From NCBI GenBank assembly GCA_027326205.1, contig DAHWEX010000434.1, positions 1 through 33,443 on the forward strand: a DNA stretch of 33,443 nt. Direction: 5' to 3'. Shown piece by piece: positions 25,725 through 33,443 of the stretch; position 1 is the first letter of the stretch; the number at the start of each line of letters is the position of its first letter. A program made the translations under genes and the position numbers. The notes under the pieces are model-generated. The model searched no databases. It was given only the letters and a program-made list of their open reading frames with translations, and was not told the DNA's origin. This DNA comes from Actinomycetota bacterium (GTDB taxonomy: Bacteria > Actinomycetota > Actinomycetes > Streptosporangiales > Streptosporangiaceae).

Positions 25725-26225
25725 CTAGATGCACGAGCCTGTTGCGTGGGGTGCGGGCGTGGCTAGGCGGGTCAGGAGTTCCCGGAGTTGGTGCTGTTCT
25801 CGCGGCGTGAACGCGGCGAGCAGGCACGCCTCCACGTTATCCCTGGCCAGGGCCACCTCCGCCTGGATCCGGTGCCCGTCGGGGGTGAGCTCGGGGATGC
25901 GCGCCCGCCGGTCGTGGCGGTCGGTGCTCCGGGTGACGAGCCCCCGCCCCTCCAGGCGGTCGAGCAGCGAGGTCATCGTGGTCTTGTCGAGGCCGAGCGA
26001 CTGCGCGAGCGCTAGCTGGGTCTGCCTGGGCCCGGTGCTGAGCGCGGACAGCACGATCCAGTCGCGCGCGCCGGCCAGGCCGTGCGCCCGCGCCGTCTCG
26101 TCGAAGGCGATCCGCATGTTCTGCGCGGCCCGGTGCAGCAGCCAGGTCAGGTCCGGGCGGCCGTCGTCCGCGGGAGGCGGGCAGCCGGAGTCTGGCTCGC
26201 CTGCCGCCTGTCCCGCTGTGCTCAC
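25725..26225 (-). CDS. MarR family transcriptional regulator
   Basis: RDWIVLSALSTGPRQTQLALAQSLGLDKTTMTSLLDRLEGRGLVTRSTDRHDRRARIPELTPDG wHTH with wing; divergent to azoreductase. Confidence 0.93.
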   Translation of the reverse strand: MSTAGQAAGEPDSGCPPPADDGRPDLTWLLHRAAQNMRIAFDETARAHGLAGARDWIVLSALSTGPRQTQLALAQSLGLDKTTMTSLLDRLEGRGLVTRSTDRHDRRARIPELTPDGHRIQAEVALARDNVEACLLAAFTPREQHQLRELLTRLATPAPHATGSCI

Positions 26226-26250
26226 CCGCACAGGCTACCCGGGTCCCGGA

Positions 26251-26277
26251 ATATTCTTGACTAAGATATTCTTGACT
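26251..26277. promoter_or_regulatory. Tandem operator-like repeat ATATTCTTGACT x2 (15-bp period) in the MarR/azoreductase divergent promoter
   Basis: 26251-26262 and 26266-26277, identical 12-mers. Confidence 0.7.
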
Positions 26278-26337
26278 CGGATCATCTGATTCTTAACTAC
26301 TTAACCGGAAACCGGCTAACCGACTCAAGGGGAGATC

Positions 26338-26973
26338 ATGACCCTGTTCCGCCTCGACGCCAGCATCAACCCGGCCAACTCGTCGAGCCGCGCCATCGCG
26401 GACATCGTCGAGGCCGAGTGGCGGGCCGCCAACCCCGGCGCCGCGGTCGTCCGCAGGGACCTGGGCGCCGAGCCGCTGCCCGCGACCGCGTGGACCGGCG
26501 CGCTCGCCGCCTCCTGGACGCCGGCCGACGCCCGCACCGACGAGCAGCGGGGGGCGCTTGCCCTGGCCGCCGCGCAGGCCGCCGAGCTCCGCTCGGCCGA
26601 CGCCGTGCTGCTCGCCGTCCCGCTGTACAACTTCGGCATCCCGCAGCACGTCAAGGCCTGGATCGACGTGGTCATCGCGGGCGCGAGCGGCTCGAACGAG
26701 CCGCTGCTCGCGGGCAAGCCCGCGGTGCTGGTCGTGGTCCGCGGCGGCGCCTACGGCCCGGGCACCCCGCGCGAGGGCTGGGACCATTCCACCGGCTACC
26801 TGCGCCGGATCCTGGCCGACGTGTGGCAGGCGGACCTGACCGTCGTCGAGCGCGAGTTCACGCTGGTCGGCGTCAACCCGGCGCTCGACGGGTTCAAGGA
26901 CCAGGCCGCCCGGCTCAAGGACGCCGCCCACGCCGCGGCCGCCGTCGCCGGCAAGGCCCTCGCCGCCGCGTAG
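26338..26973 (+). CDS. azoR: FMN-dependent NADH-azoreductase / NAD(P)H oxidoreductase
   Basis: RLDASINPANSSSRAIADIVEAEW, DAVLLAVPLYNFGIPQHVKAWIDVVIAGA; flavodoxin-like fold, 211 aa. Confidence 0.9.
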   Translation: MTLFRLDASINPANSSSRAIADIVEAEWRAANPGAAVVRRDLGAEPLPATAWTGALAASWTPADARTDEQRGALALAAAQAAELRSADAVLLAVPLYNFGIPQHVKAWIDVVIAGASGSNEPLLAGKPAVLVVVRGGAYGPGTPREGWDHSTGYLRRILADVWQADLTVVEREFTLVGVNPALDGFKDQAARLKDAAHAAAAVAGKALAAA

Positions 26974-26990
26974 CCGCCGGTCCAGGGAAC

Positions 26991-27010
26991 GGCCGCCCGG
27001 GGCGGCGGCC
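26991..27010 (+). terminator. GC-rich hairpin downstream of azoreductase gene
   Basis: GGCCGCC cggggc GGCGGCC; no U-tract. Confidence 0.4.
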
Positions 27011-27051
27011 CGGCCTTCCGGTCCGTGGCCGGTGCGAGCAGACTAAGGGCC

Positions 27052-28623
27052 GTGATTGCGGACGCGGACGTTGTCGTCGCCGGGGCTGGGCACAACAGCC
27101 TGATCGCTGCCTGCTACCTCGCCAAGGCCGGGTACCGGTGCCTGGTGCTGGACGCCCGGGACATTCCGGGCGGCGGAGCGACCACCGAGGAAATTCTCCT
27201 GCCCGGCTACAAGGTCGACACCTGCGCCACCGGGCACACGCTGATTCGCGTCAACCCGCTGCTGACCCGGGACGAACTCGGTCTCATCAGGGACTACGGC
27301 GTCCGTTACATCGATCCCGACCCGGTCGCGCACGTCGCGTTCCCGGACGGGGAGCAGCTCACGATGTGGCTGGACAAGGAGCGGACGATCGATGAGATCG
27401 CCCGGTTCAGCCAGCGGGACGCGGCGGCCTACCGGCGGCTGCTCGCCGACTACGACGAGGTGAAGTCGGCGTTCAGCGGCGCGCAGTTCACCCCGGTAGG
27501 CTTCGGCCCGTCCCTCGCCCAGCGGCTGAGCGAGCACCCGCGCGGCCGGGTCTGGCAGCGGATCAGCCAGCTGTCCCCGTGGGAGGTGATCAGCCACGAG
27601 TTCACCGACCGGCACGTGCAGGCGTTCCTGCTCTGGATGGCGTTCCAGACGAACCAGGCCGTCGACATGCCCGGTTCCGGTGTCCTCGCCTACTCGCTGG
27701 TCTACGGGCGGCAGCAGCGCAGCTGGTCGATCCTGCCGGGAGGGTCGCAGACGCTGGTGGACGCGCTGACCCGCTACCTGGAAGAGCACGGCGCGACGAT
27801 CGTCACCGGGAGCGCCGTCACCAGGCTGATCCTCGACGGCGGCCGCTGCGTCGGCGTCGAAACCGGCGACGGCCGGCAGTACCGCGCGACCAAGGCGGTG
27901 CTGTCGACCATCCACGTCACCCACCTGCGGGACATGGCGCCGCGCGGTAGCTGGCCCGAGGAGTTCCACTACAGCGTCGACACCTACGACGCCGGCATCC
28001 CCGGCTTCGGCGTCTACCTGGCGACGAGCGCGCCGCCGGCCTTCGCGCTGCCGGACGGGACCACGCGCACGGCCGTCTCCGCGGGAACGGTCGGCTGGCC
28101 GCAGGACGTGATCAGGCTGGGCGAGGACCTGCGGGCCGGCCGGTTCGTCGACGGCGTCCCCTGGCTGCTGGTCGCCACGCCCACGCTGGCCGACCCGACC
28201 CGCGCGCCGGCCGGCCAGCACACGGTCAAGCTGCTCAGCCAGAACGTCTACGACGTGCCCGACTGGGAGGCGACCAAGCACGAGCACGCCAGGCGCCAGC
28301 TCGCCCGCCTGCGCGCGGCGGCGCCCAACTTCACCGACGACGTCATCTCGGCCATGCTCGTGAAGTCACCGAAGGACTACGAGCGGCTCAACCCGCACAT
28401 GGTGCACGGCGCGTTCCACGGCGGCGACCGCGGCATCGCCCAGTCCGGCGGCCTGCGCCCGGCCCCGGGCTGGGGCGCTCACCGCATGCCGATCGAGGGC
28501 CTCTACCAGACCGGCGCGACGACCCACCCCGGCGGCTCGATCACCGGCGCCCCCGGCCGGAACGCCGCGATGGTCCTCCTGCACGACCTGGGCCACGACC
28601 CGGCCGAGATAATGGCTTCGTGA
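27052..28623 (+). CDS. NAD(P)/FAD-dependent oxidoreductase, phytoene dehydrogenase (CrtI)-like
   Basis: GTG at 27052; VVVAGAGHNSLIAACYLAKAGYRCLVLDARDIPGGGATTEEILLPGYKVD dinucleotide-binding motif; C-terminal GLYQTGATTHPGGSITGAPGRNAAMVLL. Confidence 0.92.
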   Translation: MIADADVVVAGAGHNSLIAACYLAKAGYRCLVLDARDIPGGGATTEEILLPGYKVDTCATGHTLIRVNPLLTRDELGLIRDYGVRYIDPDPVAHVAFPDGEQLTMWLDKERTIDEIARFSQRDAAAYRRLLADYDEVKSAFSGAQFTPVGFGPSLAQRLSEHPRGRVWQRISQLSPWEVISHEFTDRHVQAFLLWMAFQTNQAVDMPGSGVLAYSLVYGRQQRSWSILPGGSQTLVDALTRYLEEHGATIVTGSAVTRLILDGGRCVGVETGDGRQYRATKAVLSTIHVTHLRDMAPRGSWPEEFHYSVDTYDAGIPGFGVYLATSAPPAFALPDGTTRTAVSAGTVGWPQDVIRLGEDLRAGRFVDGVPWLLVATPTLADPTRAPAGQHTVKLLSQNVYDVPDWEATKHEHARRQLARLRAAAPNFTDDVISAMLVKSPKDYERLNPHMVHGAFHGGDRGIAQSGGLRPAPGWGAHRMPIEGLYQTGATTHPGGSITGAPGRNAAMVLLHDLGHDPAEIMAS

Positions 28624-29864
28624 CCGCTACCTCCGCCGCAGCCGTACCGAGGACCGGGCGCGGGCCGTTCGCCGGGCTGCCGCGCGAGGCGGTGATCCTG
28701 TCCGCGGTGTCGTTCACCGTGGCGCTCGGCTACGGGATCGCGGCGCCGGCCATCCCCGCCTTCGCCCGCCAGTTCGGGGTCAGCGTCGCCGCCGCGGCCA
28801 GCGTGATCAGCGCGTTCGCGCTGATGCGGGTCGCGTTCGCGCTGCCGGCCGGCCGGCTGGTGGACCGATTCGGCTCGCGGCGGGTGATGGCGATCGGCAT
28901 CGTCGTCGTCGCCGCCAGCAGCGTGCTGGCCGGGTTCTCCCAGTCGTTCGCCCAGTTGCTGGTGCTGCGCGGCGTGGGCGGACTCGGCTCGGCGATGTTC
29001 TCGGTGAGCGCCCAGGCACTGCTGCTGGCCAGCGTGCCGGGCGGGCAGCGGGGCCGGGCCAGCGGCCTGTACACCGGCGGGTTCCTGCTCGGCGGGATCA
29101 CCGGGCCGGCCCTCGGCGGGGTGGTGGCCGCCTGGTCGCTGCGCGCGCCCTTCTTCCTGTACGGCGGGCTGCTCGTGGTGCCCGCCGTGATCGCCGCTGT
29201 CGCGCTCGGGACGGCGGCGCGCCCGGTCGCCGCGCGGGCGGCCGCCGGCCCCCGGGAGAGCCTGGCCGTGCTGGCCGGGGCGCTGCGCAGCCGTGCCTAC
29301 CGGGCGGTCGCGGCGGTGAACTTCGCCGACGGCTTCGCCGTGCTCGGCGTCCGCGGCGCGATCATCCCGCTGTTCGTCCGCGACTCGCTGCACCACTCGG
29401 CGACCTGGACGGGCATCGGGTTCCTGGTCTTCGCCGCGCTGAACGGGGCGGCGCTGCTGCCCGCCGGCCGGGTCGCCGACACGCTCGGCCGGCGGCCGGT
29501 CATGGTGGCGGGCTGCGCGGTCGCGGCGGCTGGCCTGCTGCTGCTCGCCGTGCTGCCCGGCCTGTGGGCGTACCTCGGCGCGCTCGCGGTGGCCGGCGCC
29601 GGGTCCGGGCTGCTCGACGTCGCGCCGTCGGCGATGCTGGGCGACCTGCTCGGCGCGCAGGCCCGCCGGGGCGGCGTGCTGATCGCGTTCTTCCAGATGG
29701 CGGGTGACGCGGGCACGGTGATCGGACCGGTCGTGGCGGGCCTGCTCGTGGACAGCGCGTCTTACCCGGCGGCGTTCGGCGTGGCCGGCGGCGTGCTCGC
29801 CGCCGCCGCCCTGCTCGCTCTGCTGGCCCCTGAATCTCACGGCGGCCGGGACGCCTCGCCGTAA
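28620..29864 (+). CDS. MFS transporter
   Basis: GTG at 28620 overlapping the upstream TGA; RLVDRFGSRRVMAIGIVVVAASSVLAGFSQSFAQLLVLRGVGGLGSAMF; about 12 TM segments. Confidence 0.9.
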   Translation: MTATSAAAVPRTGRGPFAGLPREAVILSAVSFTVALGYGIAAPAIPAFARQFGVSVAAAASVISAFALMRVAFALPAGRLVDRFGSRRVMAIGIVVVAASSVLAGFSQSFAQLLVLRGVGGLGSAMFSVSAQALLLASVPGGQRGRASGLYTGGFLLGGITGPALGGVVAAWSLRAPFFLYGGLLVVPAVIAAVALGTAARPVAARAAAGPRESLAVLAGALRSRAYRAVAAVNFADGFAVLGVRGAIIPLFVRDSLHHSATWTGIGFLVFAALNGAALLPAGRVADTLGRRPVMVAGCAVAAAGLLLLAVLPGLWAYLGALAVAGAGSGLLDVAPSAMLGDLLGAQARRGGVLIAFFQMAGDAGTVIGPVVAGLLVDSASYPAAFGVAGGVLAAAALLALLAPESHGGRDASP

Positions 29865-29892
29865 CTCCCTGGGACAGGTTGATCGTAGGAAA

Positions 29893-30912
29893 TCAGCCCT
29901 TCGGGGTCCAGCCGAGGAGCGGACCGAGCCTGGTGGCCATGTCGGTGAGGATCTGGACGTAGTCCTCGTGCTCGAAGCTGAACGGGAGGGCGAACGCCAC
30001 CTCGGTTACCTCGCGGAACGCCACGTGGGCGTACAGGGCCTCGGCGATCTCCTCCGACGTGCCGAGGATGTCCCGGGCGAACATCATCCGGGCCGGGCCG
30101 ACCGGGGCAGCCGTGCGCGGCGTCCGGGCGGCCACGTACGCCGCGTACTTTTCCCGTTGGGCGGGCGACGCGGAGTCGGTCGGGATGACCACGAGCCCCT
30201 GCGACACGCGCGCCGCCGCCCCGGCGGGGTGCGAATCGCGAAATGTCCGGATCTGGGAGAGCTGCACCTCGGCGAAGTCCTCCGACTCCTCCGCCTTCAC
30301 CACCGAGGAGGTCAGCAGGTTGACCTCGTTCTCGCCCGCCCACTTCGCCGAGGAAAGCGACGCGGCGCCGTACCACATCCGCGACCGCAGCCCGGGCGAG
30401 TGCGGCTCCACCCGCGCGGAGAACTGCTCGAAGCCGACCGTGCCGGCGAAGGACGCGGCGTTCTCGCCGGCCACGAACCGCAGCAGCCGCGATACCCGCT
30501 CGTAGCTGAAGTCCTCGTCGCCGGCGGTGCCGGGATACAGTGCGCCGCGGACGGAATCCCAGTTCATCGGCGGCCCCACGCTCACGCCCGGGTTGATCCG
30601 CCCGCCGGAGAGGATGTCCACCGTCGCGAGTTCCTCGGCCAGCCGCAGCGGGTTCTCCCAGCCGAGCGGGGTTACCGCGGTGCCGAGTTCGATCCGGGTC
30701 GTCCGCTGTGACGCCGCCGCCATGATCGCCACCGGCGACGAGATGCCGAACTGCAGGTGCCGGTGGCGCAGCCAGGCCGAATCGAAGCCGAGGCGCTCGC
30801 CCAGATCGATCATCGCCAGCGTCACCTGGTGGCCGGGACCCGGGTCCTGCCCGTCGAACAGCCCGATCGTCAGGAACCCGAGCTTCTCCAGAGCGGTCCC
30901 CGGCTGCGGCAT
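29893..30912 (-). CDS. LLM class (luciferase-like) flavin-dependent oxidoreductase
   Basis: LGFLTIGLFDGQDPGPGHQVTLAMIDLGERLGFDSAWLRHRHLQFGISSPVAIMAAASQRTTRIELGTAVTPLGWENPLRLAEELATVDILSGGRINPGVSVG. Confidence 0.92.
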   Translation of the reverse strand: MPQPGTALEKLGFLTIGLFDGQDPGPGHQVTLAMIDLGERLGFDSAWLRHRHLQFGISSPVAIMAAASQRTTRIELGTAVTPLGWENPLRLAEELATVDILSGGRINPGVSVGPPMNWDSVRGALYPGTAGDEDFSYERVSRLLRFVAGENAASFAGTVGFEQFSARVEPHSPGLRSRMWYGAASLSSAKWAGENEVNLLTSSVVKAEESEDFAEVQLSQIRTFRDSHPAGAAARVSQGLVVIPTDSASPAQREKYAAYVAARTPRTAAPVGPARMMFARDILGTSEEIAEALYAHVAFREVTEVAFALPFSFEHEDYVQILTDMATRLGPLLGWTPKG

Positions 30913-30927
30913 CTGCGGCCCTCCCGT

Positions 30928-30943
30928 GTGAATAGTCTTTCAC
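30928..30943. promoter_or_regulatory. Operator-like inverted repeat just upstream of the LLM gene
   Basis: GTGAA tagtct TTCAC, 16 bp, 16-31 bp upstream of the LLM start. Confidence 0.4.
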
Positions 30944-31147
30944 TCAGGGTATTAACCGCAACCGCGGGCGCTGTGCTGCGGGCGGGTTGCGGCTGCCTTG
31001 TTATGCGCGCACCGCACAGCAAACAAACCAGCAATACAAGCCAAATCTGGGAATCCTCTGGCATACTGCCACGGAAAACGGCCACGATGGGGAGGCGTGA
31101 AGTGGCGATCCATGAACCGCTCGCGCCAGCGCTCTCCGGCAGGTGAA

Positions 31148-31924
31148 ATGATTCGCTTCAGCTATGGCGCAGCCACGTCTCCGGGCCGCGTCCGTCAGGT
31201 CAACGAGGACAGTTATCTCGCGATCCCGCCCCTGTTCGTAGTCGCCGATGGCATGGGCGGCCACGGTGCCGGTGACCTGGCGAGCCGGATCGCGGTCGAG
31301 GAGATGACCAAATGCGTCGCCCTCCGCCCGCTGTTCGCCGAGGCGGTGCTCACGGCCCTGGAACATGCCAACCGGCAGATCATCGAGCGGGACGCCGCCA
31401 ACAGGATGGGCACCACGGCGACCGGCCTCGCCGGGCTGGAGACGGCGGGCGGCGACCACCTGATGGTTTTTAACATCGGCGACTCACGCGTTTACCGCCT
31501 CGTCGGCCATCTCCTTGAACAGCTGACCGTGGACCACTCCGAGGTGCAGGAACTCGTCCTCGCGGGCGTCATCACCCGGGAGCAGGCGCGGACCCACCCG
31601 CGCAGGAACGTCATCACCAGGGCACTTGGCGGCGACTCCGGGCGGATCCCGGACCACTGGCTGCTGCCCGCGGTCGGTGGCGACAGGTACCTGGTCTGCT
31701 CGGACGGCCTGTTCAGCGAACTGCCCGACGAGGTCATCCAGCCGTTGCTCGCGGCCGGTTCCCCGCAGCAGGCCGCGGAAGCGCTCGTAACGGCGGCCTG
31801 CGACGCGGGCGGCCGGGACAACGTGACGGTCGTCGTCGTCGACATCGACTCTGACAACGACGGCGCGGACGAGGCTACCCTGCCTCGCGAGGCCCTGTCC
31901 TCGTCGTGGGACGGCCATGCCTGA
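31148..31924 (+). CDS. PP2C-family Ser/Thr protein phosphatase
   Basis: FSYGAATSPGRVRQVNEDSYLAIPPLFVVADGMGGHGAGDLASRIAVEE, GDSRVYRLVGHLLEQLTVDHS, LVCSDGLFSELPDEVI, GGRDNVTVVVVDI. ATG at 31148 with AGGTGA upstream. Confidence 0.93.
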   Translation: MIRFSYGAATSPGRVRQVNEDSYLAIPPLFVVADGMGGHGAGDLASRIAVEEMTKCVALRPLFAEAVLTALEHANRQIIERDAANRMGTTATGLAGLETAGGDHLMVFNIGDSRVYRLVGHLLEQLTVDHSEVQELVLAGVITREQARTHPRRNVITRALGGDSGRIPDHWLLPAVGGDRYLVCSDGLFSELPDEVIQPLLAAGSPQQAAEALVTAACDAGGRDNVTVVVVDIDSDNDGADEATLPREALSSSWDGHA

Positions 31925-33443
31925 CGTCAGCTACGTGCCGGGGGCGCTGACCGCCGTGACCGGCGACCGGTACTGGGTGCTTGCCGATGCCGCGCCGGAC
32001 TCCCCGGCGGTGGCCAGGATATGGCAGCAACTCGGCCAGGGGGCCGCCGCGGACGCGTTGCTTGTCGGCCTGCTTGCGGACGGCGGGATGCCTGGCTTCG
32101 CCCTGCTGACCGCCGGGACGGACGGCCAGCCCAGGCTCTTCTGCCGCGGAACGGTCCGCGCAGCCGTGGTCGGCCCGGGAACCGGCGAGGGGGAAACCAT
32201 GACCCAGTTGGTGGACGGGGCGGGGCTACTGACCTGGCGCGAACACGTGGTTGCCGGCGGCGAGCGGGTCTTCCTCGGCGAGCCGCCCTCGGATACCGCG
32301 CTGCGCCTGCCCGCTGCGTCCGGGGTGCTGCTGGCGGGTTGCGTGATCGTCGACTTCGCGAATTCCGCCGCGGGGGAAGCTCCTAGGAAACCCATCGTCT
32401 TCTTCCCCACGATCATGGTGCCGGCGCTGGAGGACGACCTCCGTCAGGTCCGCGTTCCTGTCCCAGTTCCGGCTCCGAACCAGGACGCCGTCGGCCTGGC
32501 CGGGCCCGATGTCCCAGAGCGTGCGCCTTCCCCGCCGCTGCCCGCCGTGGCAGCCGCGAGCGGCGGACAGCATAACGGCGACCCAGGCAACGACGGCGAG
32601 TACGACGTTTTCTGGGGGGCCACGCAAATGCGGACCGTCGAAGGCGCCGCGATCAGGATGCCGGACGATGGCGGGGCACTGCCGCCCGGGCAGTTCGCGC
32701 CCGACGGCGCGCCCATGGCCAGCGGATCCTGGTCCGGCGTGCTACCCGACGGCCCGCCGACCATACCCGCGGCCCCGCCGAGCCGTCTCTGGCGCGGACC
32801 CGGTGACCCGGTGCCACCCGAGGAGATGCCAGCCGGACTCGCCAAGCCCGGCCCGGCGCTGCCCGGCCCGGACTGGGCGAATGGCGGCCTGATCGACGTG
32901 CCGGAGTGGCTGGCAAGCCCCGGGGAGTCCGCGTCCACGGTCACCCGCGGTGCCATTCCCGAGATGGTGGAAAGGTTCATGCCGCCGGATCGCATCGGGC
33001 CGATCGTCCCCGCCTTGGTTTGCCAGGCCGGACACGTGAACCCGCCGAGCGGCGCCACCTGCCGCCGGTGCGGCGCGCCGCTGCCGCAGGACCCTGTGCC
33101 CGTGCCCCGGCCGGTCCTCGGCGTGCTGCGCCTGTCGCTTGGCGATGTGATCACCCTGGACCGCGGCGTGCTCATGGGACGCAACCCGCGGGCGGACTTC
33201 TCTGGCCCGGTCGGCGGCGAGGAACGGCCGCATGTCGTCAAGCTGCCGAGCACGGGCGGTGACGTCTCCCGCACTCACCTGCAAGTCACCTTGGACGGCT
33301 GGCACGTGCTCGTCACCGACCTGCACTCGACCAACGGAACGCTGGTGACGCTGCCCGGCCGCGACGCGCAGCAACTGCGGCCCGGCGAGCCGGTGCCGAT
33401 CCAGCCGGGTACCGTCGTCACGCTCGCCCAGGGCATCGACTTC
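31917..33443 (+). CDS. FHA-domain protein with zinc ribbon, 3'-truncated by window edge (not in the supplied ORF track)
   Basis: ATG at 31917 (MPDVSYVPGALTAVTGDRYWVLADAAPDSPAVARIWQQLGQG...) open for 509 codons to the last base; VCQAGHVNPPSGATCRRCGAPLP zinc ribbon; GRNPRADF...VSRTHLQVTLDGWHVLVTDLHSTNGT FHA motif. Confidence 0.9.
   Translation, partial: MPDVSYVPGALTAVTGDRYWVLADAAPDSPAVARIWQQLGQGAAADALLVGLLADGGMPGFALLTAGTDGQPRLFCRGTVRAAVVGPGTGEGETMTQLVDGAGLLTWREHVVAGGERVFLGEPPSDTALRLPAASGVLLAGCVIVDFANSAAGEAPRKPIVFFPTIMVPALEDDLRQVRVPVPVPAPNQDAVGLAGPDVPERAPSPPLPAVAAASGGQHNGDPGNDGEYDVFWGATQMRTVEGAAIRMPDDGGALPPGQFAPDGAPMASGSWSGVLPDGPPTIPAAPPSRLWRGPGDPVPPEEMPAGLAKPGPALPGPDWANGGLIDVPEWLASPGESASTVTRGAIPEMVERFMPPDRIGPIVPALVCQAGHVNPPSGATCRRCGAPLPQDPVPVPRPVLGVLRLSLGDVITLDRGVLMGRNPRADFSGPVGGEERPHVVKLPSTGGDVSRTHLQVTLDGWHVLVTDLHSTNGTLVTLPGRDAQQLRPGEPVPIQPGTVVTLAQGIDF

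Noticed and set aside
28503-29840. 445-aa minus-strand ORF
   Set aside because: Antisense to the MFS gene; low-complexity charged shadow.
1-33443. tRNA, rRNA, CRISPR array, prophage or transposase
   Set aside because: None recognised by reading; no regularly spaced repeats and no transposase or integrase motifs. A computational scan (tRNAscan-SE, Infernal, CRISPRCasFinder) would be decisive but was not run.

Overview
High-GC actinobacterial chromosomal segment, densely coded on both strands. Identity was read from protein motifs only; no database search was run. Left to right: 3' end of a class I mannose-6-phosphate isomerase (manA); MBL-fold hydrolase (-); a Pro-rich membrane protein overlapping a mycosin-like S8 protease, which overlaps an alkyltransferase-like (ATL) protein; an AdnA-like helicase-nuclease, an MBL/LACTB2-like hydrolase and an AdnB-like helicase-nuclease; an acyl-CoA-synthetase relic; a DUF222/HNH (13E12-type) gene (-); MTH1187-type thiamine-binding protein (-) divergent from a PurM-type AIR synthase; M20 dipeptidase and NudC; PPOX protein (-); DHA2 MFS pump (-) divergent from a TetR regulator followed by a MftD-type FMN enzyme; a cysteine-less TraR/DksA protein; a large ATPase-LuxR regulator (-); MarR (-) divergent from an azoreductase; a CrtI-like FAD oxidoreductase overlapping an MFS gene; LLM flavin oxidoreductase (-); a PP2C phosphatase overlapping an FHA/zinc-ribbon protein that runs off the right edge and is absent from the ORF track. 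The most notable non-routine signals are: a GC-rich hairpin repeat present twice, one copy supplying the last codons and stop of the ATL gene; a perfect inverted repeat occluding the Shine-Dalgarno of the MBL gene between adnA and adnB; an mftD-like gene with no mycofactocin partners in view; an isolated mycosin-like pair; an ATPase-LuxR gene whose conserved N-terminus needs a non-ATG/GTG/TTG start; and several operator-like repeats in divergent promoters. No tRNA, rRNA, CRISPR array or intact transposase was recognised.
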